Below are positions 1-12,188 of a stretch of 64,000 nucleotides of DNA, piece by piece. This DNA comes from Rhodopseudomonas pseudopalustris (GTDB lineage: Bacteria > Pseudomonadota > Alphaproteobacteria > Rhizobiales > Xanthobacteraceae): assembly GCF_900110435.1 (NCBI RefSeq), contig NZ_FODT01000007.1, positions 248,001-312,000 of the forward strand, written 5' to 3'. Under the pieces are notes generated by a model that saw only the letters and a program-made list of their open reading frames with translations, ran no database searches and was not told the origin of the DNA. The position numbers were made by a program, and so were the translations under genes. Positions within the stretch are counted from its first letter, which is position 1. Each line of letters begins with the position of its first letter.

Positions 1-3000
1 GCAGGACCGGCGATTCCGAGGTCCGGAGGCGGCAGGGTCGATGCGCTGGCGTCACGTCGGCTCGATTGCCGCGACACGGGCTCCCGCGACACCGGCTCGG
101 CCGGCCGCGAGATCGCTTCGCTGCGGCCGCCGCCGGCGGTCGCCAGCATCGGCTCTTCCTCGCGGGCTGCGCTGGCGCGGGTCGTGCCGACCACGTCCAA
201 GCCGCGGCCGTGGCGGGCGACGATGCGGTTGAGCTCGGCCAGCGCCTCGATCTGGTCGACGATCACCTTGCGCATCTGCGCGGTGCTCTCGGCGGCCTCC
301 TGCGGGATCTCGAGCACGCCGCGACGCAGTTCTTCGCGGGTGGCTTCGAGTTCGGTGTGCATCTCCGACGCCATCTGCTTGATGCCCTGGACGATCGCCG
401 AGAAGCGGTCGGCCGATTGCTTGAACAGGGCGTCGGCTTCCTGGGTGCCCTGCTGATAGACCTGGTGCATCGTCTCGGCGGTGAGGCGGCGCTCCTTTTC
501 GGCGGCGCTGCGCACCGCTTCGAACTGCTGGGTGATGCTGGCGGAGCCGGCGCCGGCGGTCTCGGCCACGATCCGCGCGATGTCGCGCGCCCGTTCCTCG
601 GCGGCAGCGAGCGATTCATCGAGCAGGCCGGTGAAGCGGCTCAGCCGCTGGTCGAGATCGGCGGTGCGCAGGTCGATGGTGGTGACCAGCGATTCCAGCG
701 ACTCCTTGCGCTCGGTGACCGAGGTCGAGGCCGAGCGGTTGCTCTGCTGCACCAGATCGGCGGCTTCGGCCAGCGCCTGGCCGTGGGCCTCGAACTGCAC
801 GGACAGCGCGTTGAGGTCGGACAGTGCCTTGCTGGTCTTGGTGTGGAAGCCGGTGAGCTGATCTTCCAGGCCCTGCGTGGCGGCGCCGCTGCGGGCGTTG
901 ACGTCGTTCATCGTGGCGACGAAGTCCGCCACGCGGGTGACCAGCGCGCGCTCCAGCGAGTTGAGGTTGTCGTGAGCGCCGGTGAGCACTTCCTGCAGCA
1001 GGATGTTGCCCTCGCGCAGCCGCTCGAACAGCGCCACCGTATCGGAGCGCAGGATCTTGCTGGTCTCCTGCATCTCGGTGACGGCCGCGACCGACACCTG
1101 GCGCGACTGATCGATCGCCGATCGCGAGGCCAGTTCGAGGTCCTTGAGCGACTTGTTGATCGCGCCGGTCGCCAGATCGCCGGCGCCGGTGATCGAGCGC
1201 GCGACGTCGTTGCCGTTGGTGGTGATCGAGTTCGAGAACGCCTTGCCGCGAGTCTCGATCGCGTTCAGCGCATCGGTGGTGACGCGATCGATGTCGACGG
1301 TGAGCTGGTTGGTCTTGCCCGACAGGGCCTCGACCAGCACGCCGCGCTTGCTGTCGATGATATGCGACAGCCGGTCGGCCTGTTGCTGCACGTAGCTGAC
1401 GATCTCGTCGGTCTTGGCGGAGATCGTCGAGCCGAAGCTGCCGCTGGCGGCGAACACCGACCGTTCGATGTCTGCCGAAGTCGATTTGATCTTCGAGCTG
1501 ACCTCGTTCGAGACCGAGACCAGCGTGGTCTGGGCGGCGGCCGCACTGGCCTGGATGTTGTCGGTGGTGTTGATGGTGACCGCCGCGAGCGTGCGCTCGA
1601 TATCGGCGGAGATCGTCTTGATCTGCGTGGCCGCTTCCGCGGTGCTGTTGGTGAGCGTCGCCTGCACCTCGCGGGCGCTGCCCAGGATGGTGGTCGCCGC
1701 CGTGACGCCGGCCGAGCTCAGCGAGCGCTCGACATCGATCGCCAGCGACTTGACGTGGTTGGCCGCTTCCTCGGAGGCGTTGACCAGCGTCGACTGCGCT
1801 TCACGCGCGCCGGTGACCATCGATTCCGCGGACGTCATGCCGGCGGTGATCAGGGTGCGCTCGAGCTCGGCAGCAAGCGACCGGACCTGATCGGAGGCCG
1901 AGGTCGACGCGTTGGCGAGCGTGCTCTGGACGTCCCGCGCGCTGGCGAGGATGGCGCCGGCGGTGGCGCTGCCTGCAGCGGTCAGCGTGCGCTCGACGTC
2001 GCCAGTCAGCGCCATGACCTGGTTCGACGCCTCGGTGGAGGTCGCAACCAGAGTGTGCTGGGCGTCGCGAGCTCCCGACAGGATGGTCTCGACGGTGGCT
2101 GCGCCGGCCGCCGTCAGTTTGCGTTCGACGTCGCTGGCCAGCGAGATCACCTGGCTCGACGCCTCGGAGGAGGCGGCGACCAGCGTGTTCTGCGCCTCGC
2201 GCGCGCCGGCGACGATGCTGCTTGCGGTCGACGATCCAGCTTCGGACAGCGTGCGCTGAACCTCCGCGCTGAGCGATTTGACGCGTTCTGCGGCTTCCTC
2301 TGACGCCGCCATCAGCGTGGTCTGGGCGGCGCGGGCGCCGCCGAGGACCGATTCCGCCGTCGCATTGCCGGCGGCGTACAGCGTGCGTTCGATATCCGAC
2401 GACAGCGAGCGGATCTGACCGGTGACTTCGGTCGAGGCCGAGAGCAGCGTGCTGTGCACCTCGCGGGCCCCCGCCAACACCGATGCCGACGTGGAGTCGC
2501 CGGCGCCGGTGATGGTGCGCTCGATATCGGCGGACAGCGAGCGGATCTGCCCGGTGACCTCGGTCGAGGCCGACAGCAGCGTGCTGTGGGCTTCGCGGGC
2601 GCCCGCCAGCACCGACGCCGAGGTGGCGTCGCCGGCACCGGTGAGGGTGCGCTCGATATCGGCGGACAGCGATCGGATCTGGTTGGCGACGTCGGAGGAC
2701 GACGACACCAGGGTGGCCTGCGCCTCGCGGGCGCCCGCCAGCACCGACGCCGAGGTGACGTCACCGGCGCTGGTGAGGGTGCGCTCGATATCGGCGGACA
2801 GCGATCGGATCTGATTGGCGATGTCGGAGGACGACGACACCAGGGTGGCCTGGGCCTCGCGGGCGCTGTTGAGCACCGAGGCCGAGGTGGCGCCGCCGAC
2901 ATCGGTCAGCGAGCGCTGGATTTCAGCCGACAGCGTCCGGATCTCGGCGGTGATGTCGCTCGAGGTCGCGACCAGCGTGCTCTGGGCTTCGCGCGCGCCG

Positions 3001-5864
3001 GCGAGGACCGAAGCCGCGGTCGACGTGCCTGCGACCGCGAGGGTGCGCTCGACGTCGGCGGACAGCGACTTGAGCTGGGCCACGGTGTCGCTCGACACCG
3101 CGGAGAGTTTGGCCTGCGCTTCGGTCGCGCTGACCACCACCGAATTCGCGGCGTTGGTGCCGACCGCGGTGAGGGCGCGTTCGATCTCGGCCGAGGTGAG
3201 CTGCAGCTGGGCGCCGACCTCGGTCGACACCGACAGCATGGCGTCCTTCGCCGAGCGGGTGCCGGACTGGATGGTGTCGCTGGTGCTGATGGCGAGGTTG
3301 GTGAGCGAACGTTCGGCGTCCGACACGTGCGACTTGATGCCGAGCGATAGCTCTTCGGCGCGCGCCATCAACAGGTTGCTCGCCTCGCGGCCGGTGTTCT
3401 CGAACCGGCCGGCCACCGCGTCGACGCGCGAGCCGAGCAGGTCTTCGAACTGCGACACGCGCAGATCGATATCGGTGAGCACCGTACCGACGCGGTTCTC
3501 GAGCCCCTCATGGATTTCCTGGAAGCGCGCGCTGACGGTCGCGGCGAGGCCGGTGCTGCGGCTGTCGATGGTGTCGGTGACGTTGGTGATGCGCTGGTCG
3601 ATCGCGCCGATCGCCTGGGCGGTGCCGTCGGTCAGCGACGTGGTCAGATGCGACAGGCGGGCGTCGATCGACTCGATCGCCTGGACCGCGCCGGTGGTCA
3701 GCGTATCGGCGAGCCGGTCGATGCGGGTGTCGATCAGATCGATCGCCTGAGTGGCGCCGGTCGACATCGTGGTCGACAGCTGCGCGATCCGGTCGTCGAT
3801 CAGACCGATCGCCTGCGTCGAGCCGCTCGACATCGTGGTCGACAGCTGCGCGATCCGGTCGTCGATCAGGCCGATCGCCTGCGTCGAGCCGCTCGTCAGC
3901 GTCGTCGACAGCTGCGCAATCCGGTTGTCGATGGCATCGACCGCCTCGATCGAGCCGATCGTCAGCGTGTCGGAGAGCTGCGCGATGCGGGTGTCGAGGC
4001 TCTCGGTCACCGACTTGGTACGCGACGTGAAGCTGTCGTCGAGCGACTTCAGATGGCCGCCGACGGTGTCGTCGAGCGACTTGACTTTGCTGTCGAGCGA
4101 GCCGTCGAGGCTGGTGACGCGGGCGTCGAACACGGTCTCGAAATGCGACAGGCGCTGATCCAGCGTGGCGCTGATCTCGTCGCCGCGCGCAGTGACGCGC
4201 TGATCGAAATTGTCGACATAGGTCTTCAGGGTGCTGGAAATATCCTGGGTGCGCTGGCCCATGCGGTCGACGATCTCGCCGCCATAGGTCTTCACGGTAC
4301 GGTCGAATTCGGAAATGTGGCGGGTGATCAGCGCGCCGAGCGTGCCGCTGTCGCGCGCGAACTTCTCGGCGAGTTCGGAGCCCTGCTGCTTCACCAGATC
4401 GTCGAACGAGCTCATCTGCAGGCTGAGAGCGTCGTGGGCGTTCTCGGTCTGGCTGACCACCTTGGCCACCAGCGTGTTGACGGTGACGTCGAGCGCTTCG
4501 CTGGCCTTGTCGCCGCTGGTGAGGATCTGGTCGGCGAGGCGATTGCCGGCGTCGTCGATCTTGCTGACGAGGTCGCCGCTGCGCAGCTCGAGTTCGAGCA
4601 GCAGTGAGTCGCTGGAGTTCTTCAGCGAATCGTGGACCTGCTCGGTGCGCTCGGAGATGCCGTCGACGATGCTGGCGGAACGCTGCTCGAAGTCGCCGGT
4701 GATGCGGTCGAGGCGCTCGTTGAGCATGTCGTGGACACGGTCGGCGAGTTCGACGAACTCGTCGTGGACGTGACCGGTCTTGAAATTCAGGCTGGCGGTC
4801 AGCCGTTCGCTGGCGTCGAGCACCGCGCGGGTGGTCTCGGCGCTGGCTTCCTCGAGGCGGTCGAGCAGGTCGCCGCCGCGCTCGCCGAGCGCGAGGATCA
4901 TGTTGTCGCCGGCATTGCCGAGGGCGCTGGTGATGTGCGCGCCGCGCTCTTCGAGCGCGCTGGTGATGCTCTTGGCCACTTCGTCGACCCGCGAGGCGAT
5001 CGCGTCGGAAATCAGCGCGATGTCGTGACGCAAATCGATCTGCACGCCGGAGATGGCGCTGCGCACCTGCTCGGCCTGGCCGACCAGATTGTCGCGCTGA
5101 TGCGCGATGTCCTGCAACAGCGCGCGGATCCGGACTTCGTTGTCGGAGTAGGCGCGTTCCAGCGCCGAGACTTCATTGGCGACCAGGGTTTCGAGTTCGC
5201 CGGCGCGCGCGATGGCGCGCTCGACGCCGTCGCCCATCGCGGCGACTTCGCGGCGGATCGCCTGACCGACGGTCACGACGGAATCGCTCGCCGCAATTTC
5301 GGGCTCGGAGAATCGCATCGCGACCTGCGCCATCGATTGCGCGATCATCCGCAATTCCTGACCGCGCCAGGTCAGACTCGCGAGGAAGTAGAACAGCATC
5401 ACCGGCGCAAGGAACAGCGCGACCAAGCCGACCAGCGCAATCGTGCCGCCGCTGCCCTGACCGACCATCGCCTGCAGCGACGGCAGGAAGCTGACGGTCA
5501 GCACAATGCCGCCGAACACCCAGACGCCGGCGAAGATCGATGCGAGTGTATAGACGTTGCGGGACGGACGGCCCTTCTGCAGCGCCTGGAGGAGCTGGCC
5601 GATGGTCTCACGATCGTCATTGGCCGGGCGCTGGGCGAAAGCGCGCTCGTCGGCCTGTTCGAAAGTGGGACGGTCGGGTGCGATCCGCGGCTCCGGCGCG
5701 CCGTCGTTGTAAGCGGCTGGCGTGGTGATCGCCGGCGAGCCATCGCTCCGCACCGAGATCTGATCGTCGCCTGTCGTCGGCGCGTCGCTGATGTTCAGGG
5801 CTTCCTGAATCGCGGACAGCGCCACTTCGGTCGGATCTTTGATCTTCTTCGGATTATTCGCCAT
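1..5864 (-). CDS. Giant membrane-anchored coiled-coil repeat protein (partial, C-terminus beyond window)
   Basis: One frame stays open from the ATG at 5864 to the left edge, giving at least 1954 residues (MANNPKKIKD...). The first ~100 residues are polar and look cytoplasmic. Two hydrophobic segments follow at about 104-124 and 138-161, and the rest is helical and rich in Ser, Thr, Ala, Glu and Asp. About seven 22-residue units of the type TQAIGLIDDRIAQLSTT lie near residues 615-765. About thirteen 44-residue units (core SASVLAGAREAQATL, then IRSLSADIERTL) lie near 905-1450. This resembles the apolipoprotein A1/A4/E-like proteins annotated in Bradyrhizobiaceae; no enzymatic motif is visible. 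A role as an envelope or polar scaffold is inference only. A CtrA-type box lies about 170 bp upstream and the Hpt gene diverges from it. The long opposite-strand frames at 66-2303, 3510-4607 and 4632-5912 are codon-register mirrors of this gene. Confidence 0.85.
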   Translation of the reverse strand, partial: MANNPKKIKDPTEVALSAIQEALNISDAPTTGDDQISVRSDGSPAITTPAAYNDGAPEPRIAPDRPTFEQADERAFAQRPANDDRETIGQLLQALQKGRPSRNVYTLASIFAGVWVFGGIVLTVSFLPSLQAMVGQGSGGTIALVGLVALFLAPVMLFYFLASLTWRGQELRMIAQSMAQVAMRFSEPEIAASDSVVTVGQAIRREVAAMGDGVERAIARAGELETLVANEVSALERAYSDNEVRIRALLQDIAHQRDNLVGQAEQVRSAISGVQIDLRHDIALISDAIASRVDEVAKSITSALEERGAHITSALGNAGDNMILALGERGGDLLDRLEEASAETTRAVLDASERLTASLNFKTGHVHDEFVELADRVHDMLNERLDRITGDFEQRSASIVDGISERTEQVHDSLKNSSDSLLLELELRSGDLVSKIDDAGNRLADQILTSGDKASEALDVTVNTLVAKVVSQTENAHDALSLQMSSFDDLVKQQGSELAEKFARDSGTLGALITRHISEFDRTVKTYGGEIVDRMGQRTQDISSTLKTYVDNFDQRVTARGDEISATLDQRLSHFETVFDARVTSLDGSLDSKVKSLDDTVGGHLKSLDDSFTSRTKSVTESLDTRIAQLSDTLTIGSIEAVDAIDNRIAQLSTTLTSGSTQAIGLIDDRIAQLSTTMSSGSTQAIGLIDDRIAQLSTTMSTGATQAIDLIDTRIDRLADTLTTGAVQAIESIDARLSHLTTSLTDGTAQAIGAIDQRITNVTDTIDSRSTGLAATVSARFQEIHEGLENRVGTVLTDIDLRVSQFEDLLGSRVDAVAGRFENTGREASNLLMARAEELSLGIKSHVSDAERSLTNLAISTSDTIQSGTRSAKDAMLSVSTEVGAQLQLTSAEIERALTAVGTNAANSVVVSATEAQAKLSAVSSDTVAQLKSLSADVERTLAVAGTSTAASVLAGAREAQSTLVATSSDITAEIRTLSAEIQRSLTDVGGATSASVLNSAREAQATLVSSSSDIANQIRSLSADIERTLTSAGDVTSASVLAGAREAQATLVSSSSDVANQIRSLSADIERTLTGAGDATSASVLAGAREAHSTLLSASTEVTGQIRSLSADIERTITGAGDSTSASVLAGAREVHSTLLSASTEVTGQIRSLSSDIERTLYAAGNATAESVLGGARAAQTTLMAASEEAAERVKSLSAEVQRTLSEAGSSTASSIVAGAREAQNTLVAASSEASSQVISLASDVERKLTAAGAATVETILSGARDAQHTLVATSTEASNQVMALTGDVERTLTAAGSATAGAILASARDVQSTLANASTSASDQVRSLAAELERTLITAGMTSAESMVTGAREAQSTLVNASEEAANHVKSLAIDVERSLSSAGVTAATTILGSAREVQATLTNSTAEAATQIKTISADIERTLAAVTINTTDNIQASAAAAQTTLVSVSNEVSSKIKSTSADIERSVFAASGSFGSTISAKTDEIVSYVQQQADRLSHIIDSKRGVLVEALSGKTNQLTVDIDRVTTDALNAIETRGKAFSNSITTNGNDVARSITGAGDLATGAINKSLKDLELASRSAIDQSRQVSVAAVTEMQETSKILRSDTVALFERLREGNILLQEVLTGAHDNLNSLERALVTRVADFVATMNDVNARSGAATQGLEDQLTGFHTKTSKALSDLNALSVQFEAHGQALAEAADLVQQSNRSASTSVTERKESLESLVTTIDLRTADLDQRLSRFTGLLDESLAAAEERARDIARIVAETAGAGSASITQQFEAVRSAAEKERRLTAETMHQVYQQGTQEADALFKQSADRFSAIVQGIKQMASEMHTELEATREELRRGVLEIPQEAAESTAQMRKVIVDQIEALAELNRIVARHGRGLDVVGTTRASAAREEEPMLATAGGGRSEAISRPAEPVSREPVSRQSSRRDASASTLPPPDLGIAGP
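1500..3160 (-). repeat. Tandem 132-bp coding repeats (44-residue units, about 13 copies)
   Basis: Within the giant gene a 132-bp unit recurs, most nearly identical between about 2500 and 2870. The string gctcgatatcggcggacag recurs at 132-bp intervals there, near 2520, 2652 and 2784. Outer copies are diverged at DNA level but keep the 44-residue pattern. Near-identical neighbours suggest recent unequal exchange or selection for uniform coil geometry. Confidence 0.85.
3580..4020 (-). repeat. Tandem 66-bp coding repeats (22-residue units, about 7 copies)
   Basis: A second repeat class in the same gene has half the period of the 44-residue class. Two units around 3800-3900 are almost identical at DNA level (gatcgcctgcgtcgagccgc recurs 66 bp apart). 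They encode TQAIGLIDDRIAQLSTT-like helices, the classic 22-residue apolipoprotein-type period. Confidence 0.85.
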
Positions 5865-6251
5865 GTGACCTACGCCCTCGTTCTACGCATCCGGGGGACG
5901 CTGCATGATTGATCGCAGCTCGCCGCCGGTCTGGTGCTCAAATCCGGCGCGGTCGAACCCCCTCGACGCCGGGCTTTTGTCCACCACTTCCGGAAACATC
6001 CTATTGGCTCGGTGGATCGAATGAAATGGTCGACGTTAAGACAATCTTAATCATCGTTAACGGGAGTTGCCGCTAAGCCCTTCCGCCTACGTAAAAATCC
6101 TGTGGGAAGCAGGAAACGCTGCGAAATTGAGGACAAAATGGCCTCAAACTTGCGGCGTTGTCCCGAAATGATCCGTTAACCAATCGCGTGCTTCGATCGG
6201 TCCGATCCGTTTCCGGTATCAGGAAAGCGGTCATTCTCCGGGGAGTGGACC
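5865..6251. promoter_or_regulatory. 387-bp divergent intergenic region with CtrA-type sites
   Basis: No credible gene lies here. The stretch separates the divergent giant coiled-coil gene and the Hpt gene. It holds one complete TTAA-N7-TTAA box and further TTAAC half-sites (6057-6061 and 6176-6183). It is locally A/T-richer than the flanking genes, as expected of a promoter region. Confidence 0.6.
6036..6050. promoter_or_regulatory. CtrA-type binding box TTAA-N7-TTAA
   Basis: TTAA at 6036-6039 and TTAA at 6047-6050 are separated by exactly seven bases, matching the consensus of the alphaproteobacterial cell-cycle regulator CtrA. A third TTAAC follows at 6057. The site lies about 170 bp upstream of the giant gene and about 200 bp upstream of the Hpt gene, so either could be the target. 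Confidence 0.6.
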
Positions 6252-6626
6252 TTGTCGCTGCAGCTTGAATGGGTCGCGTGGATGCCGTCGCCGCCGTTGG
6301 TCCCGGAGTCCGGGGCAATTGATGAGGTGCATCTGGAGCGGATGACGCTCGGTGACAAGTCGCTGGAGCGCGAGGTCCTGACGCTGTTCTCGGCGCAGAC
6401 GGAGCGGCTGCTGGGGATATTGGCGAATTGGCCGGCGGATGCGGCGGCGCTGGCGCATACGCTGAAAGGATCCGCCCGGGCGATCGGGGCTTTCGCGGTG
6501 GCGGACGCGGCGGCCGAACTCGAGGACGCGCTGCGACGCGGCAACGCCGGTCCCGAGCTTCTGGCGGCGCTGGGCACCGCGGTCGATCACGCCCGGATCA
6601 CGATCGACGACCGGCTGGAGCGCTGA
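6252..6626 (+). CDS. Hpt (histidine phosphotransfer) domain protein
   Basis: A 124-residue acidic helical protein. The signature AHTLKGSARAIGA near residues 72-84 carries the phospho-accepting histidine followed by the Lys-Gly-Ser of Hpt domains, so it probably relays phosphate between a hybrid kinase receiver and a response regulator. It stands alone, with no kinase or regulator gene next to it. The nearest hybrid kinase is at 30.8-35.1 kb, and partnership is speculation. The start is taken as TTG at 6252 because GGGGAG lies seven bases upstream; an in-frame ATG at 6282 would remove ten residues without touching the domain. A TTAACCAA half-site at 6176 may place it under CtrA. Confidence 0.8.
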   Translation: MSLQLEWVAWMPSPPLVPESGAIDEVHLERMTLGDKSLEREVLTLFSAQTERLLGILANWPADAAALAHTLKGSARAIGAFAVADAAAELEDALRRGNAGPELLAALGTAVDHARITIDDRLER

Positions 6627-6767
6627 GCCGGATGGGTGCGGCGAATGGACGATCCGGCGGTTCCGGATTTTGCCCGCCGCGGCGCTGGCGGAAAGCCGAT
6701 CGACCCGCTATAGGACAGCCCGTCATCCTTTCCCTGTCAGAACGAGCAGAGCGTCCGACGAGCAATC

Positions 6768-7088
6768 ATGGCCAAGATTCACTTTGTTGATCACTCCGGA
6801 GAGACCCGCATCGTCGACGTCGAGAACGGCGCAACGGTGATGGAAGCGGCCATTCGCAACGCCATTCCCGGCATCGAGGCCGAATGCGGCGGCGCCTGCG
6901 CCTGCGCGACCTGCCACGTCTATGTCGACGAGGCCTGGCGCGAGAAAGTCGGCGGCCCGTCGCCGATGGAAGAGGACATGCTCGACTTCGGCTACGACGT
7001 GCGTCCGTCGTCGCGGCTGTCGTGCCAGATCAAGGTCTCGGACGAACTCGACGGCCTCGTGATCTCGACCCCGGATCGCCAAGCCTAA
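6768..7088 (+). CDS. [2Fe-2S] ferredoxin, adrenodoxin/putidaredoxin type
   Basis: A 106-residue protein with the vertebrate-type cluster motif C-G-G-A-C-A-C-A-T-C near residues 40-49 and the fourth ligand in RLSCQIKV near residue 85. The family shuttles single electrons from an NAD(P)H-dependent reductase to cytochrome P450s or Fe-S assembly. A thioredoxin-reductase-like ferredoxin-NADP reductase lies 1.7 kb downstream and could be its partner. R. palustris has P450-linked ferredoxins called palustrisredoxins, and this may correspond to one (PuxB), but I cannot confirm that from sequence alone. Its stop overlaps the stop of the convergent hydrolase gene by four bases. Confidence 0.93.
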   Translation: MAKIHFVDHSGETRIVDVENGATVMEAAIRNAIPGIEAECGGACACATCHVYVDEAWREKVGGPSPMEEDMLDFGYDVRPSSRLSCQIKVSDELDGLVISTPDRQA

Positions 7089-8169
7089 CGGTTGGCCAAG
7101 CCGTCATCGACCGCATAGAGCGCGCAGTCCGGCGCATGTTGTCCACAGGCTTTCAGCGCCTCGGCTTCGGCCGTGGCGGTGGAGCGCTGGGCGGAGCGGA
7201 AAGCGAACGCGCCCGTCGGCGACATCGCGAACGCCTTGTGCGGGCTGCCGGCGAGATAGGCGGTAAAGCCGGCACGGCCGGCGGCGCTGAGCTGCGGCGG
7301 AAGCGGCAGATCGGCCACTGGTAGCGCGATCGGCTCGCGGCTGACGAGATGATGCGCCCGTAGGAACTTGTCGACCATCGGCGTCCAGATTGGAATTCCC
7401 GCCGCCGAGTACAGCTTATGGCCGTCGCTGCCGAACGCCGGCGCTTCGATCAGCTCGGCGCGGCCGCCGCTGGCGGTGAACGCCGCGTGCATCCGCCGCG
7501 CCAGTTCCGGTCCAAAATACTTGTCGTTGGCGGCATAGACCCACAGCGTCGGGACCCGCGCGGTCTTGCCATAAGTTGCGAACGCGTCGATCAGCGCCTC
7601 CTCGTCGCAGACGTCATTGTCCGCGCGCGAGCCGCGGCCGCCGGCGAACGAGATCACCGCAGCGAGGCCGGGTGGCGGCGTAGCCGCCAGCGCCAGGCCG
7701 GCGAAGCCGCCTGCCGAAACCCCGACCACGATCATGCCCTCCGTACTGACATCGGGGCGGCCGACCATCGCCGCGATCGCCGCGCGCAGATCGAGCGCGG
7801 AAGCGTTGCCGCCGGCCCAATAATTGCGGCGGCCGCACGGGCCGGCGCCCTCGGCGAAAGTGCCGTCGGAAGCGCCGTAGCCGCGCCGCATCACCACCAG
7901 CGCCGCAAAGCCGCGGCGGGCGAATTCGGCGGCATGCGGATAGGCCCGGTACGGCGACATCGCCGCGCGGTCGGCCGGTTTGCGCGGCGCGCCATGGGTC
8001 AGCACCGCCAGCGGATAGCGGCCGGGGCCGGCCGGCCGCAGCAGCATCGCCTCCAGTCCGCGCAGTCCGGCCACCGCCATCGGCAGCCGCAGTTCCTCGC
8101 GATGCAGCGACTCGGCACATGCCTGCGTGGCGACGAGTAGCGCCATGCAAAATGCTGCGATCGACCGCC

Positions 8170-8173
<4 letters not shown>
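7085..8173 (-). CDS. Secreted alpha/beta hydrolase, dienelactone-hydrolase-like
   Basis: A 362-residue protein starting [20 protein letters not shown], a signal peptide ending near residue 20, so probably periplasmic. The nucleophile elbow GVSAGG (in [16 protein letters not shown]) marks a serine alpha/beta hydrolase. A late SDGH motif before KLYSAAG probably holds the catalytic histidine. The substrate is unknown. The ATG at 8173 overlaps the end of the thioesterase gene by four bases (ATGA), implying translational coupling and supporting this start. An in-frame extension upstream of 8173 exists but would run through the neighbour and lose the signal peptide. Confidence 0.83.
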
Positions 8174-9811
<1,638 letters not shown>

Positions 9812-9814
<3 letters not shown>

Positions 9815-9917
9815 AGCTTTTCCGGTTCTGATAGAATCAGAACCGGAGCTCTAGCTTTTCGTTCTGACGCGTTTTCTTCACGCGAACCGGTACCCACTTC
9901 GCTCGAAAACGCGATAG
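9812..9917. repeat. Dispersed double-hairpin repeat, copy A
   Basis: Two consecutive palindromes. The first spans 9812-9853 (TAGAGCT arms, inner CCGGTTCTGAT/ATCAGAACCGG). The second pairs CGCGTTTTC at 9868 with GAAAACGCG at 9905. Close copies occur at 12039-12138 and 25821-25918, and a shortened one at 58661-58734. The stop codon of the upstream reductase gene is the first three bases of this element. Confidence 0.9.
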
Positions 9918-9979
9918 CGCCGCGTTCGCTGGAGGGACAATGATCCCGCCGGCGAATGCAGTTTGAGTTTGCAAATTCA

Positions 9980-10007
9980 GGGCGCGCCGACCGGCGCGCC
10001 CTTTTTT
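9980..10007 (+). terminator. Rho-independent terminator
   Basis: The perfect stem GGGCGCGCC/GGCGCGCCC (9980-9988 with 9993-10001) is followed by a T-run. It would end transcription of the ferredoxin reductase gene and separates it from the convergent rmd gene. Confidence 0.85.
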
Positions 10008-10021
10008 GTGACCTGGCGGTG

Positions 10022-11001
10022 TTACTCCGCCCGCCGTCCGATCCGCGCGCGCTGATCGTTCAGGACGTCGGCGATGGTGGTGGCGAAGTCGATGGTCGGT
10101 TTCCAGTCGAGCAGCGTGCGGGCGCGGGTCGCATCGCCGACGATGATGTCGGCGGGGTCGGCGCGGTCGCGCGCCGGATCGCGCTGCACGTCGATCGGCT
10201 CCGGCGTCAGCGCCAGCAATTGCTGCAGGATGTCGCCGATCCGGCGCGGGAGGCCGGAGGCGACGTTGAGGATCAGGCCGGGCTCCAGCAGCTCGCTGCG
10301 GGCGATCGCCTCGACATAGGCGGCGGCGACGTCGCGGACGTCGAGAAAGTCGCGCTGGCCGTCGAGATTGCCGACCCGCAGCAGCGGCGGCGCGACACCG
10401 GCCTCGATCTGGGCGATCTGCCGGGCGAAAGCCGGCACGACGAACGCGTCGGTCTGCCCGGGGCCGGTGTGGTTGAACGGCCGGAACCGGACGCAGCGCA
10501 GCCCCTTCGCGACCAGCGCGCCGAGCGCGAGATCGGCCGCGGCTTTCGATGCGCCGTAGTCGTCGCGCGGCGCCAGCACGGTCTGCTCGGTCGCGGGCCG
10601 GTCCGACGCGGTTCGGCCATAAGCGAGGCCCGATCCGATATGCACCAGAACGCAGGCCGGGGCGGCGGCCAGGATGGCGTGGCCGAGATTGCGCGGGCCG
10701 TCGAGATGCACGCGCCAACCCAGCGCCGGATCGGCATTGGCGGCCGCGGGGGCGGCGAGCGCCGCCAGATTGACGAGGTGGGTGGGCTGCAGGTCGCCGA
10801 TCGTCGCCTCGACCGCGGCGCGATCGGTGACGTCGAGAGCCTTGATCGCGCCGAGGACGGCGTCGTCGCCGGCATCCAGCGCAGTCGCGGTGAGTTCGGC
10901 GCGATCGCCGAAGCGTTGCCGGATCGCCGCCGCCAGATGCGGCCCGACGAAGCCGGTGGCGCCGGTGATCAGGATCCGCAGCGGCGCCGAGGCGCTCGCC
11001 A

Positions 11002-11002
<1 letters not shown>
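10022..11002 (-). CDS. rmd: GDP-4-dehydro-6-deoxy-D-mannose reductase
   Basis: A 326-residue extended short-chain dehydrogenase. An N-terminal ITGATGFVG nucleotide-binding motif, an active-site Y-G-A-S-K and the string RPFNHTGPGQ, typical of Rmd enzymes, are all present. It reduces the 4-keto sugar made by Gmd to GDP-D-rhamnose in the cytoplasm. GDP-L-fucose synthase is less likely because it lacks that string. The ATG at 11002 overlaps the TGA of gmd by one base (TGATG), giving both the start and coupled translation. Confidence 0.87.
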
Positions 11003-12036
<1,034 letters not shown>

Positions 12037-12038
12037 TT

Positions 12039-12138
12039 AGAGCTTTTTCGGTTCTGATTGAATCAGAACCGAAGCTCTCACTTGATGTTCTGAGGCGTTT
12101 TCTTGACGCAAACCGGTATCCACTTCGCTCGAAAACGC
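12039..12138. repeat. Dispersed double-hairpin repeat, copy B
   Basis: Same architecture as copy A. The first hairpin is 12039-12078 (AGAGCT/AGCTCT arms around CGGTTCTGAT), the second pairs GCGTTTTC at 12095 with GAAAACGC at 12131. It lies between gmd and the GT2 gene, 50 bp downstream of the GT2 stop. Confidence 0.9.
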
Positions 12139-12188
12139 TATCGGCGGTCGGCACCACCTGCATCGCGCATCGCGCCGTCGCGATGAGC

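Noticed and set aside
66-2303. 745-residue plus-strand open frame rich in Arg, Gly and Asp
   Set aside because: It is the codon-register mirror of the minus-strand giant gene; its composition and periodicity are explained by the repeats on the other strand. The same holds for 3510-4607 and 4632-5912.
2500-2870. Regular spacing reminiscent of a CRISPR array
   Set aside because: The 132-bp units are contiguous, in frame and encode a helical repeat; there are no spacers and no cas genes.
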